Source: Oceanobacter antarcticus (GTDB taxonomy: Bacteria > Pseudomonadota > Gammaproteobacteria > Pseudomonadales > Oceanobacteraceae). From it: a DNA stretch of 64,000 bases. This document shows, in pieces, positions 17,640 through 26,505 of this stretch. The first letter of the stretch is position 1, and each line of letters opens with the position of its first letter. The notes beneath the pieces are model-generated. The model was not told the origin of the DNA. It worked only from the letters and a program-made list of their open reading frames with translations, and did not search any database. The stretch is from positions 5,333-69,332 of the forward strand of contig NZ_JBBKTX010000024.1 of assembly GCF_044962685.1 (NCBI RefSeq), given 5' to 3'. The translations under genes and the position numbers were made by a program.

Positions 17640-18435
17640 TCATCTGTCGCTGCGACGTCGCCATCTGACTCCGCTGCTAGCCGCTGCCGGGCTGCTGCTG
17701 CTGTTCGCCCTTGTGGTCGCCATCATGGATACCAATGCAGCCCTGTTTCTGATGCTGAACCAGGATGCCAGCCTGCTCCCCAATGCGTTGTGGGCAAACC
17801 TGACCTTCACCGCCGATACCGTATTCGCCATGTCCTTGCTGTTACTGCTAGCCAGCGTACGTCCTTCATTGTTTGCCCCCGCGCTGGTACTACTGTTATT
17901 AGGAACCCTGTTTGTTCACGGCAGCAAGGCACTGTTTGATGCTGCACGGCCAGCCGCCGTACTGATACCAGACAGCTTTCATATTGTCGGCCCCGTGCTG
18001 CGCCACCACAGCTTTCCTTCTGGTCATGCCTTTACTGCGCTGGGCACCTGGACTCTGGTAATACTGGCATTGTCGCCCCGCTGGCTGATGCCACTGTTAA
18101 TCTTTGCACTGCTGGCGGCAGCCAGCCGTATCGCTGTCGGCGCGCACTGGCCCCTTGACGTACTGGTTGGTGCCGCCTGTGGTATTCTCGGTGCCTGCCT
18201 GTCAGCCTGGCTGGCACTCAAGTTCGGCTGGTTACACCATCCAGCAGCGACATTCACCTCAGCCTCATTATTAACGCTCGCCGCGCTCTATATGCCATTT
18301 TTTGACAGCCGCTATCCGGACACACAAATACTGGCAAACCTGGTGGCACTGGTCGCACTGCTAACAGCCATTTGTCGGTTCTGGTGGCCGGCGCTGTCAA
18401 AACGACACCAAAAGGCAAATTCGTCTTCTGTTTAA
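17632..18435 (+). CDS. PAP2-superfamily membrane phosphatase
   Basis: A six-helix membrane phosphatase with all three PAP2 motifs: KALFDAARP (K-x6-RP), HHSFPSGHAF (PSGH), and SRIAVGAHWPLDVLVG (SR-x5-H-x3-D). It probably removes phosphate from a lipid such as undecaprenyl pyrophosphate, lipid A or phosphatidylglycerol phosphate at the periplasmic face. The ATG at 17632 overlaps the end of the ArnT-like gene; an ATG at 17623 is three codons earlier. The open frame extends further back only as a shadow inside the previous gene. Released polyprenyl phosphate recycling would fit the cluster. Confidence 0.87.
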   Translation: MTDHLSLRRRHLTPLLAAAGLLLLFALVVAIMDTNAALFLMLNQDASLLPNALWANLTFTADTVFAMSLLLLLASVRPSLFAPALVLLLLGTLFVHGSKALFDAARPAAVLIPDSFHIVGPVLRHHSFPSGHAFTALGTWTLVILALSPRWLMPLLIFALLAAASRIAVGAHWPLDVLVGAACGILGACLSAWLALKFGWLHHPAATFTSASLLTLAALYMPFFDSRYPDTQILANLVALVALLTAICRFWWPALSKRHQKANSSSV

Positions 18436-18625
18436 AGACAGAGACAGGCAATCACCGGGCATGTTAATCACCCTCACAAGAGAATCGACATTTGATTACC
18501 GATTCTCAGTTAAGAATATTTTTCTTTATCCATTTTTGCCGTCTGCTATATAGTGGCTGCCAATTTCATGGAAATTGGGCCTTTAGACGGTTCATTACTT
18601 CTTTTTGAAACAATAATTCAACGTG

Positions 18626-18649
18626 TTTGTCGTACACTGGCACGTCAAA
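18626..18649 (+). promoter_or_regulatory. Candidate operator in the fabB leader
   Basis: An imperfect inverted repeat, TTTGTCGT-N8-ACGTCAAA (7 of 8 pairs), lies 33 nt before the fabB ATG. fabB genes are often controlled by TetR-type regulators (FabR, DesT), but I cannot assign this sequence to one. The rest of the 246-bp gap is AT-rich and holds no gene. Confidence 0.25.
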
Positions 18650-18681
18650 GCACAAACAATAAACTGTTCAGAGATCTGGTT

Positions 18682-19893
18682 ATGCGTCGAGTGGTAGTTA
18701 CAGGTATTGGCATTGTTGGTTGCCTCGGAAACAACAAGGACGAGGTGCTGACTTCATTGCGTGAACAGCGTTCTGGTATCCGTTTTATTCCGGAATATGC
18801 AGAGCTGGGGATGCGCAGCCACGTTGCCGGCCGCCCCCAGATCAATCTGGCAGAACACATCGATCGCAAAATTTTCCGCTTTATGGGTGATTCTGCCGCT
18901 TACTCTTATCTTTCATTAAAAGAAGCCATAGCAGACGCTGGCCTGAGTGACGACATGGTCAGCAATCCGCGTACCGGCCTGGTGGCTGGTTCTGGTGGCG
19001 CATCGACCAGTGACATTGTTGAATCCGTCGATATCCTGCGTGAAAAAGGTATCCGCAAGGTCGGCCCGTATCGTGTTACCCGCACCATGGGTTCTACCGT
19101 ATCGGCCAACCTGGCCACGCCGTTTAGCATCAAGGGGGTCAACTACTCCATGACATCGGCCTGTGCCACCAGCTCACATTGTATTGGCCATGGTATGGAA
19201 TTGATCCAGTGGGGCAAACAGGACATCGTTTTTGCTGGTGGTGGTGAAGAGGAACACTGGTCGCTCTCCATGCAATTCGATGCTATGGGTGCACTGTCGA
19301 GCAAATACAACGACACCCCAGCAAGCGCTTCCCGCGCTTACGACAGCAGCCGTGACGGCTTTGTTATTGCTGGCGGTGGTGCCATGGTCGTACTGGAAGA
19401 GTACGAACATGCCATAGCTCGCGGTGCCACCATCTACGCCGAACTGATTGGCTACTCCGCCACCTCCGATGGTGCCGATATGGTTGCACCGTCCGGAGAA
19501 GGTGCTGTTCGCTGTATGAAAGATGCCCTGCAGATGGCTGGTAACCCGACCATCGACTACCTCAACACCCATGGCACCAGTACTCCAGCCGGTGATGTCA
19601 CCGAATTAAAAGCCGTTGGCGAAGCTTTTGGTGATCAGGTTCCACCGATCAGCTCTACCAAGTCCCTGACGGGCCACTCGCTTGGTGCTGCTGGCGTGCA
19701 GGAAGCTATTTACACCATGCTAATGATGAAACACGGATTTATTACTGGCAGCGCCAACATCTCTGAACTGGATGAAGGTGCCGAAGGTTATCCGATTGTT
19801 CGCGACAACCGTGACGCCGACTTAAAAACTGTGATGTCCAACAGTTTTGGCTTTGGTGGCACCAACGCGGCCCTGATATTCAAGGCTCTGTGA
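18682..19893 (+). CDS. fabB: Beta-ketoacyl-ACP synthase I
   Basis: Condensing enzyme of type II fatty acid synthesis, required for unsaturated chain elongation. The 403-residue protein (E. coli FabB 406) has the Cys-His-His thiolase fold: SACATSSHC (nucleophile Cys near 163), NTHGTSTPAGD (His near 297) and SSTKSLTGHSLGAAG (Lys and His near 327-332). The ATG at 18682 gives the family N-terminus MRRVVVTGIGIVG; the upstream extension is non-homologous. The usual partner fabA is not adjacent; the downstream neighbour is instead a fused acetyl-CoA carboxylase. Confidence 0.95.
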   Translation: MRRVVVTGIGIVGCLGNNKDEVLTSLREQRSGIRFIPEYAELGMRSHVAGRPQINLAEHIDRKIFRFMGDSAAYSYLSLKEAIADAGLSDDMVSNPRTGLVAGSGGASTSDIVESVDILREKGIRKVGPYRVTRTMGSTVSANLATPFSIKGVNYSMTSACATSSHCIGHGMELIQWGKQDIVFAGGGEEEHWSLSMQFDAMGALSSKYNDTPASASRAYDSSRDGFVIAGGGAMVVLEEYEHAIARGATIYAELIGYSATSDGADMVAPSGEGAVRCMKDALQMAGNPTIDYLNTHGTSTPAGDVTELKAVGEAFGDQVPPISSTKSLTGHSLGAAGVQEAIYTMLMMKHGFITGSANISELDEGAEGYPIVRDNRDADLKTVMSNSFGFGGTNAALIFKAL

Positions 19894-19904
19894 GAGTCTG
19901 CCTG

Positions 19905-19940
19905 CGGGAGCAACGCGTTATAGCGACGGCTCCCGTGTTT
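19905..19940 (+). terminator. Possible terminator after fabB
   Basis: A 7-bp stem CGGGAGC / GCTCCCG (19905-19911 and 19929-19935) with a 17-nt loop, followed by TGTTT. The T-run is weak, so partial read-through into the downstream carboxylase gene is possible. Confidence 0.4.
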
Positions 19941-20060
19941 GCATTTAACAGCCCGTCTCTGCGCTCGAACTATGTCCGACCGTAGTTTCGGGCTTGGTTG
20001 GTCTGGTACCTTGCCTGCCAGCCTAGTCCGATGATCGGCATATTACGGAATTGATCAACC

Positions 20061-23000
20061 ATGTCTGAACAAACTGCACCCAAACAAATAGACCAACTGT
20101 TTCAAATCGCCGAACAACTTTCGGCAGATTCTTCCCTGTTTCCGGAATACGAAGACAATGCCGTTGACCAAAGTGTCAAGGGACTGGTCAAACCGGAACA
20201 CTGCAAGACCGAGCTGTCCCGCCTGAGCACGCTGAACATCGATGAATACATCGAACAGGTCGTTGCTCCTAGCGAAAGTAGCCAGCGCCCTGGTGCCAAA
20301 GCAATTGTTGGCCACCTGATTCTGCGCGCCATCACTGAAGTTGATGACGGCCCGCTGTATGCAACAGAAGCCGATATGGATTTTAACGGCAAAATTCGCC
20401 GTGTCGGTTTTATCTGCCAGAATCGTGAGTACAGTAACGGCGCCTGGGGCCCACAACATCACAACCGAGCCGCTCAGCTGGCACGTTCCTACGCCCGCCG
20501 TGCGATGCCGATTGTTACCTTTATCGACACCCCGGGAGCCGATGCCGGTGAAGCCGCCAATGCCGGCAACCAGGCCCACAGCATCTCCCACCTGATCACC
20601 GAAATGGCCAACAATGATGTGCCAACACTGGGGATTATCTGGGGTGCCGGTTATTCCGGTGGCGCCATTCCATTGGCAACCACCAATATTCTGCTCAGTG
20701 CCCGTGATGGTATTTTCAATACTATCCAGCCTCAGGGGCTGGCCAGCATCGCTCGCAAGTACAACCTGTCCTGGCAAGAATGCGCCAAGTACGTCGGCGT
20801 ATCCGGCTACGAACTGCGCAAAGCCGGTATTATCGACGGAATTATTGACTACGCCCCATCCGATGCAGACGAAAAACGTTTTAACCTGCATCAGGCTATT
20901 GTCACGGGTATCCAGTCGATTGAGACTAATGCGGCAGAATTCGCTAAAAACCACCCCTATATGATGGATCACTACAAGCAGTCCGTGGACCGCTTCCTGA
21001 AACCATCGGAAAAGCTGCAAAACCTGCAGAAAGACTCCAATTTTTTCCTCGCAGAAACACCAACTGAACATATCAACGTTTTTGGTCTGACTTATCGCTA
21101 TACCCGCTACCTGACACTGCGGCGCCGGATCCACTCCAGCACGGTTGAAAACTACGGCCGCCTGGCAGAGAAAGAGATTCCAGAAGGTCAACTGCAGCAG
21201 CGGCAAACCGCCGAAGCCAAACGTAAATTCCAGAACTGGCTACAAGCCCCGGAAAAAATCGTCTACGACGACGCCCTGCATAAAAGCTGGAAATCTTTCT
21301 GGAGCAAGTACGAGGATCGTGACGAGAACCGCTCAACCATTGCCCGTCTGTTCCTCGGCGAGCCCAAAAACAACTATCTGAAATCCAAACAGGAACTCTG
21401 TTTCAATCTTGGCCTGTACCTGTTTAACCGCTGGAAATCCGATGCTCCGGTCAATTTCCAGGGCCTGCTCGACTATCTTGAAAACTATAAGCAAAGCCGT
21501 TTCCTGCTGCGTGCCAATGATGTACTTGACACCCAGGCCGTCGCCCGTTTCATCGAGAACAACGCCCACCCGCTAGCAGCCTACATTCGCGAACAGTTAC
21601 CGCACAACGTGCATCAGGAACTGACCGAGGGTCTGGAAAAGGAAAAATCCAAGGGTGCCTTGAAGCAATCCATCGCTTCGGCACTGAACATCATCCTCAA
21701 AGGTGCCTTGATTCCCGAAAACGTCAGAACTCAACTGAAGCTGTCCAGTCGTACCGATACCCTGGCCAACAGCATGACCAGTGCCAAGGTAGAAGCCAAT
21801 CGCCGCATTCTGGAAGAGTCCCTGGCACCCTATATCCAGTTCCGTCAGGAAAACATCCAGAACCCGCAGCACCCAGACATCACCATTCTTGATGCTATTC
21901 TGCACGATGAACTGCGTTTCGAGTTCACTCAGGTCTGTCGCAACATGCTGGTGTTTGGCCAACTGTACGACAACTTCATCAACAATCTGGTAAACGTCGC
22001 CAAAGAAGCCAACGAAGCCCGTGCGTTATCGCTGGAATCGCTCAAGGCATTGCTGGAAAAATCTCTGGCTGAAGCCACCAATGGCGACAGTTATACCGCA
22101 CAGGAGCGGGAATCCTTCACCCATTGGCTGAGCTACTTCATCAAGAGTAGTCAGCGTGGCGCGTTCCTGAAATCGGTCGAAGAATGGAAAAAACTGGCCT
22201 TTCCGCGTCTGTCCGACACCCTGTTTGTGGTCATTACCTTTATCTTTGAAAAACTGATGCCCGAGTACCATGCCGCTGACCAGGAAGGCAAAGCCTACAG
22301 TGGCCGCATCAATCCGGTGTCGATTGGTCGCCGCAAGGACTTCTGGAACCGTCTGACCATGGCCTACCACGACTTGCTGATCCAGCAAGTGCTGGACGAC
22401 ACCAAGCGACAGAAGAAAACCTCCGCCGGGGCCTTGATTGAACGCTTCTTCAGCGATTTCCAGGAACTCAACAGCAGCTTGATGTCTGCCGATCCGGTGT
22501 CCTTCCCTGGCTTTCGCAGCTCGATTGAAAGCGCACTGAAAAAAGACATCAACCCCTGTGGTGTCATTACCGGTATCGGCACCATCCGTATCGGTGAACG
22601 CGAACAGCAAGTCGGTGCTCTGGTATCCAACCTGGACTTTCAGGCTGGCGCCTTCGATATGGCTTCGGCGGAGAAATTCTGCAAACTGATGGTTGAATGC
22701 GCCAAGCTGCATTTGCCAATCGTCTGCTTTGTTTCATCGGGTGGCATGCAGACCAAAGAAGGCGCTGCTGCGCTATTTTCCATGGCCGTGACCAACGACC
22801 GCATCACCCGCTTCGTGCGCGATAACGAATTACCACTGGTTGTTTTCGGTTTTGGTGACTGTACCGGTGGTGCCCAGGCAAGCTTTGTGACGCACCCGCT
22901 GGCGCAGACTTACTACTTCTCTGGTACCAACATGCCATTTGCTGGCCAGATCGTAGTGCCGTCCTATCTGCCTAGCACCTGCACCCTGTCCAACTATCTG

Positions 23001-24950
23001 TCGGTATCACCGAAGTCGATGGATGGCCTGGTTCGCCACCCGTTTTTTGACAACCTTGACGACCAGCTGCGTGCCATTGACCCGGATATGCCCGTGGCCC
23101 GTCACTCCGTTGACGACGTCCTGGAGCGCGTGCTGCAAGGCTACGTCAGCGCCGAACGTCTGACGCCGGATACTGGCAAAGGCTCCACCGCTGCCAAGAA
23201 GTTCGGCAAGATTGACAAGATCCTGATCCACGCTCGTGGCTGTACGGCGGTGAAGCTGATCCGCAAGGCCCAGGAAAACGACATAAAAGTGGTACTGGTA
23301 CAGTCAGACCCGGACATGGACTCCGTTCCGGTCGATATGCTGGGGCCTGAAGACCGCGTGGTCTGTATCGGTGGCAACACCCCGGATGAATCCTACCTGA
23401 ACGCCAAATCGGTACTGCGTGTGGCTCATCACGAAAATGTCACGGCATTACACCCTGGTATCGGCTTTTTGTCCGAAAGCAGCCAGTTTGCGGCCTTGTG
23501 TGGCAATCACAATATCAACTTCGTTGGCCCGGCGGTTTCTTCCATGGAAACCATGGGTAACAAGTCAAACGCCATCAACACCGCCATGCGCGTGCAAGTG
23601 CCGGTAGTACCCGGATCTCATGGCATTCTGACCAGCTCGGCCAACGCGGCAGCGGTAGCGGATGACATTGGTTATCCGGTACTGCTGAAAGCGGTACATG
23701 GTGGCGGTGGCAAGGGCATCCAGGTGGTTCACTCTGCTGACAAGATGCACACTTTGTTTCACCAGATTTCCACCGAAGCCAAGGCAGCCTTTGGTAACGG
23801 CGACGTGTATCTGGAGAAGTTTGTCACCTCCCTGCGCCACATCGAGATCCAGGTGCTGCGCGATATGCACGGCAATACCAAAATTCTGGGACTGCGTGAC
23901 TGTTCGGTACAGCGTAACAACCAGAAAATCTTCGAAGAATCCGGTTCCACCATGTTGCCGCGCGAATTAGAGCAGTCTGCTTACGACTTCGCTTCCAAGC
24001 TGGCGAATGCAGTCGATTATGTCGGTGCCGGTACCGTTGAGTTCATCTTCGATCTCGATGCCGACACCATCTATTTCATGGAAATGAATACTCGTTTGCA
24101 GGTTGAGCACCCGGTAACCGAGTGGGTTTCCGGAATCGATATTGTCTCGACCCAGTTCAAAATCGCCGAAGGTGAATCTATTGCTGATCTGAAACCAGTC
24201 TCCAAGGGATACGCTATTGAAGTCCGTATCAACGCCGAGAAACCGGTGGTCAAGGGTGATGAACTGCAATTCGTGCCGACACCAGGGACGATCCGTCAGT
24301 GTGTACTGCCGCAAGAAGATTATATCGACCTGATCTCCATGGCGGCAGCTGGCAAACAGGTCTCGCCGTTCTACGACAGCATGATCGTGCAGATCATCTG
24401 TTATGGCGAAGATCGTGAAGACACGATTGCCAAACTGCGTGAATATCTGGATCGCGTCAAAATCACCGGTGTGTGCACCAATATCCCAACCGCCAAACGC
24501 GTGCTGGATGATGAAGTGTTTCGTAACGGCGTTTACGATACCGGTTATCTGCCGAAATTCCTCGATCGTATCAATCTGGATGAACTGATTGCCGATGTAG
24601 AGCAAGAAGCCGATTTGTCTGCCACTGCCGTCGATGCATCCGCCCTGACAATCGAAGGCTCTGACGAACTGAAAGTGCTGTCGCCAACCACCAGCATTTT
24701 CTACGGATCTTCCTCTCCTAGCGAACCAGCGTTTGTCAAAGAAGGGGACATCATTGACGTGGAACATACCCTCTGCCTGATGGAAGCCATGAAAATGTTC
24801 ACACCGCTGAGCCTGAAGCAGTTTAACCGGGCCGACGCCGAACTGTATCCGGCTGATCAAAAGTTCAAGGTCACCCGCATCATGAACTCCGATGGCCAAC
24901 AGGTGAACCAGGGCGACTTGCTATATGTCGTTAAACCGATTATCGGGTAA
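20061..24950 (+). CDS. Single-chain acetyl-CoA/acyl-CoA carboxylase (CT-alpha, CT-beta, biotin carboxylase, biotinyl domain fused)
   Basis: One 1629-residue polypeptide contains every part of an acetyl-CoA carboxylase. Residues about 70-290 are AccA-like carboxyltransferase alpha (VTFIDTPGADAGEAANAG, IIWGAGYSGGAIPLA, IQPQGLASI). Residues about 330-820 are a helical region with no domain I recognise. Residues about 825-1040 are AccD-like carboxyltransferase beta (NPCGVITGIGTIRIG, VSSGGMQTKEGA, GDCTGGAQASF) without a zinc finger. Residues about 1065-1500 are biotin carboxylase (ATP-grasp HGGGGKG near 1213, MNTRLQVEHPVTEW near 1342). The C-terminus is a biotinyl domain with MEAMKMF, biotinyl Lys1578. 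It lies downstream of fabB, so malonyl-CoA supply for fatty acid synthesis is the likely role; another acyl-CoA substrate cannot be excluded. Confidence 0.9.
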   Translation: MSEQTAPKQIDQLFQIAEQLSADSSLFPEYEDNAVDQSVKGLVKPEHCKTELSRLSTLNIDEYIEQVVAPSESSQRPGAKAIVGHLILRAITEVDDGPLYATEADMDFNGKIRRVGFICQNREYSNGAWGPQHHNRAAQLARSYARRAMPIVTFIDTPGADAGEAANAGNQAHSISHLITEMANNDVPTLGIIWGAGYSGGAIPLATTNILLSARDGIFNTIQPQGLASIARKYNLSWQECAKYVGVSGYELRKAGIIDGIIDYAPSDADEKRFNLHQAIVTGIQSIETNAAEFAKNHPYMMDHYKQSVDRFLKPSEKLQNLQKDSNFFLAETPTEHINVFGLTYRYTRYLTLRRRIHSSTVENYGRLAEKEIPEGQLQQRQTAEAKRKFQNWLQAPEKIVYDDALHKSWKSFWSKYEDRDENRSTIARLFLGEPKNNYLKSKQELCFNLGLYLFNRWKSDAPVNFQGLLDYLENYKQSRFLLRANDVLDTQAVARFIENNAHPLAAYIREQLPHNVHQELTEGLEKEKSKGALKQSIASALNIILKGALIPENVRTQLKLSSRTDTLANSMTSAKVEANRRILEESLAPYIQFRQENIQNPQHPDITILDAILHDELRFEFTQVCRNMLVFGQLYDNFINNLVNVAKEANEARALSLESLKALLEKSLAEATNGDSYTAQERESFTHWLSYFIKSSQRGAFLKSVEEWKKLAFPRLSDTLFVVITFIFEKLMPEYHAADQEGKAYSGRINPVSIGRRKDFWNRLTMAYHDLLIQQVLDDTKRQKKTSAGALIERFFSDFQELNSSLMSADPVSFPGFRSSIESALKKDINPCGVITGIGTIRIGEREQQVGALVSNLDFQAGAFDMASAEKFCKLMVECAKLHLPIVCFVSSGGMQTKEGAAALFSMAVTNDRITRFVRDNELPLVVFGFGDCTGGAQASFVTHPLAQTYYFSGTNMPFAGQIVVPSYLPSTCTLSNYLSVSPKSMDGLVRHPFFDNLDDQLRAIDPDMPVARHSVDDVLERVLQGYVSAERLTPDTGKGSTAAKKFGKIDKILIHARGCTAVKLIRKAQENDIKVVLVQSDPDMDSVPVDMLGPEDRVVCIGGNTPDESYLNAKSVLRVAHHENVTALHPGIGFLSESSQFAALCGNHNINFVGPAVSSMETMGNKSNAINTAMRVQVPVVPGSHGILTSSANAAAVADDIGYPVLLKAVHGGGGKGIQVVHSADKMHTLFHQISTEAKAAFGNGDVYLEKFVTSLRHIEIQVLRDMHGNTKILGLRDCSVQRNNQKIFEESGSTMLPRELEQSAYDFASKLANAVDYVGAGTVEFIFDLDADTIYFMEMNTRLQVEHPVTEWVSGIDIVSTQFKIAEGESIADLKPVSKGYAIEVRINAEKPVVKGDELQFVPTPGTIRQCVLPQEDYIDLISMAAAGKQVSPFYDSMIVQIICYGEDREDTIAKLREYLDRVKITGVCTNIPTAKRVLDDEVFRNGVYDTGYLPKFLDRINLDELIADVEQEADLSATAVDASALTIEGSDELKVLSPTTSIFYGSSSPSEPAFVKEGDIIDVEHTLCLMEAMKMFTPLSLKQFNRADAELYPADQKFKVTRIMNSDGQQVNQGDLLYVVKPIIG

Positions 24951-24954
24951 TACA

Positions 24955-24993
24955 TGCCCCCCGCTGCCAAACCCGGTCTGGCAGCGGGGGGCA
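24955..24993 (+). other. 15-bp perfect hairpin after the carboxylase gene
   Basis: A perfect 15-bp GC-rich stem (TGCCCCCCGCTGCCA and its complement, loop of 9) starts 4 nt past the stop. It lacks a T-run and is followed by a true terminator 26 nt later. It may protect the transcript 3' end from exonucleases. Confidence 0.6.
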
Positions 24994-25018
24994 TAATGGC
25001 AACGGTATCAATAAACCC

Positions 25019-25060
25019 AATAAAAAAACCGGTTCTGTCACCAGAACCGGTTTTTTTATT
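25019..25060. terminator. Bidirectional intrinsic terminator
   Basis: A 19-bp perfect stem, AATAAAAAAACCGGTTCTG paired with its complement across a TCAC loop, gives a T-run on both strands. It separates the carboxylase gene from the convergent gene ending at 25148. Confidence 0.9.
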
Positions 25061-25147
25061 GGCGGGTCTTACTGTTTACTCAGTGAATCCTTCCCTGTTT
25101 AATGTTTTTCCCACCAAGTGCATTTCTATTCAACCTATTCAACGCTT

Positions 25148-25804
25148 TCAAGACAAGGCTGGCTGGCCACCGCCAAATCGACCCAACAACATTTTTACAA
25201 TCCGCACGTAAGGGTGGGGCTTGAGCTCGATTTCAGCAACCACAGAGCGATTCAGCACTTCAGCATAACCGCTGTATAAAGCAGCACTGTAAAACTGGTA
25301 CAACTCTTCCTTGGGTACAGACAGTAACCGAGCCGCCACATCCAGTGTCGTTGGTCTCGCGCTGAGCAAGGATGAAATACGATAAATATTGGGACTGGTA
25401 TATAAACGTGTAAAGTTGGGCCATTGCTTTAACTGGATAACATCATCTTCGCGACAACCTTCCAGCAGCCGTCCTCCAGACGATTGAAACGCCGCTTGCC
25501 AATAAAATTCACGAATATCACGACCGCATTCTTCTACTTGAGAAATCAGTGGCGACGACTTCAAGCCGCGCGCCCTATAGGCATTTGGTGCAGCGGAAAG
25601 TATTTCATCAAAGTCGATATTGTTAATCAGAAACCTGCCGGATCCCCCCAACACAACCAGATACCGATCGGTTGAACACAGGTAGTCATCAGTATGGAAA
25701 AGCACCTGAATGTTCTTACCGAACTGCACTGCTTTTTTGACCAGCCGATAGACACTGTCGTCCAGATCGGTTGATCGCGTCTGTTGCTCCACCAATACAT
25801 TCAT
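25148..25804 (-). CDS. Unknown protein encoded with a Roadblock/LC7 protein
   Basis: 218 residues, no family recognised. The first 90 residues look alpha/beta and may form a small sensor-like fold (VQFGKNIQVLFHTDDYLC, LVVLGGSGRFLINNIDF). The C-terminal third (LSARPTTLDVAARLLSVPKEELYQFYSAALYSGYAEV) reads like a winged-helix element. GGAGATCATTT precedes the ATG. It lies 24 nt after the Roadblock gene, so the two are likely cotranscribed and may act together in a regulatory or polarity module. No GTPase gene is adjacent. Confidence 0.6.
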   Translation of the reverse strand: MNVLVEQQTRSTDLDDSVYRLVKKAVQFGKNIQVLFHTDDYLCSTDRYLVVLGGSGRFLINNIDFDEILSAAPNAYRARGLKSSPLISQVEECGRDIREFYWQAAFQSSGGRLLEGCREDDVIQLKQWPNFTRLYTSPNIYRISSLLSARPTTLDVAARLLSVPKEELYQFYSAALYSGYAEVLNRSVVAEIELKPHPYVRIVKMLLGRFGGGQPALS

Positions 25805-25828
25805 AAATGATCTCCGCCTTTACTGCTA

Positions 25829-26257
25829 TCAGGATGCATGTTGAATCGAACCTGGACTGTCCAGGCAACGCCGCAAGCGCACAGAGATCTGCCGTGTGTC
25901 CAGCATCACTCGACCCAGGTTAGCGCTAGCGCCAGTTGCTACGGCCAGTACAATCCCATCGCCCAATTCAGTCAGATGCATAATACCAGCAGCACCCAGC
26001 ACCACCATTTGGCGAAATTCTCCGATACACATTTCATCTGTCGCCTTCTGGGCCAGCATCAATAACGATGCATTCATCGCAGCAAAGATGTCCTCATTGG
26101 TATCGTTATCAAGGGCGGCACCAAGCATTCTTCCTTCTCGGGTCATGACGGCTGCCGCCTTGACAGACCCACGCGATGCAGATTGGTTAACAAACTGCTT
26201 CAGCGTACCTGCAATAGAATTGGCTTCAGAATAATGGGGATCAATTATAGGGGACAT
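25829..26257 (-). CDS. Roadblock/LC7-domain protein
   Basis: 142 residues that fit a single Roadblock/LC7 domain: an N-terminal helix (YSEANSIAGTLKQFVNQSA), a strand with VKAAAVMTREGRMLGAAL, a long central helix (DIFAAMNASLLMLAQKATDEM), and strands with VVLGAAGIMHLTELGDGIVLAVATG. Bacterial members such as MglB regulate small Ras-like GTPases or serve as dimeric scaffolds; the partner here may be the downstream unknown protein. The start is the ATG at 26257 (AGAGG seven bases upstream); a TTG two codons earlier is less likely. Confidence 0.8.
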   Translation of the reverse strand: MSPIIDPHYSEANSIAGTLKQFVNQSASRGSVKAAAVMTREGRMLGAALDNDTNEDIFAAMNASLLMLAQKATDEMCIGEFRQMVVLGAAGIMHLTELGDGIVLAVATGASANLGRVMLDTRQISVRLRRCLDSPGSIQHAS

Positions 26258-26505
26258 CGACAACCTCTCTTGGTTCCACTAATAAGCGCAATAACTTTTC
26301 ACTCTTTACGGCACCTTGAACGAAATGCCAGCATACCACTGCCTGAAATGCCACAATCTGATTTTGATCTCAATATTGACAACAGCAAAAACTTAATCTT
26401 CGCTTTGTGATGATATCGATACCTCAAACGCGAACTGCCTCACACTGCGGCCACTTTTTCACCTGAATCAAGGGCGTCAACTCCTTAATCACGGCTTGCG
26501 CTACG

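Noticed and set aside
20055..21206. 383-codon minus-strand frame
   Set aside because: Antisense shadow of the fused carboxylase gene, whose conserved motifs occupy the plus strand.
23967..24899. 310-codon minus-strand frame
   Set aside because: Antisense to the biotin carboxylase and biotinyl domains; codon pattern mirrors the real gene.
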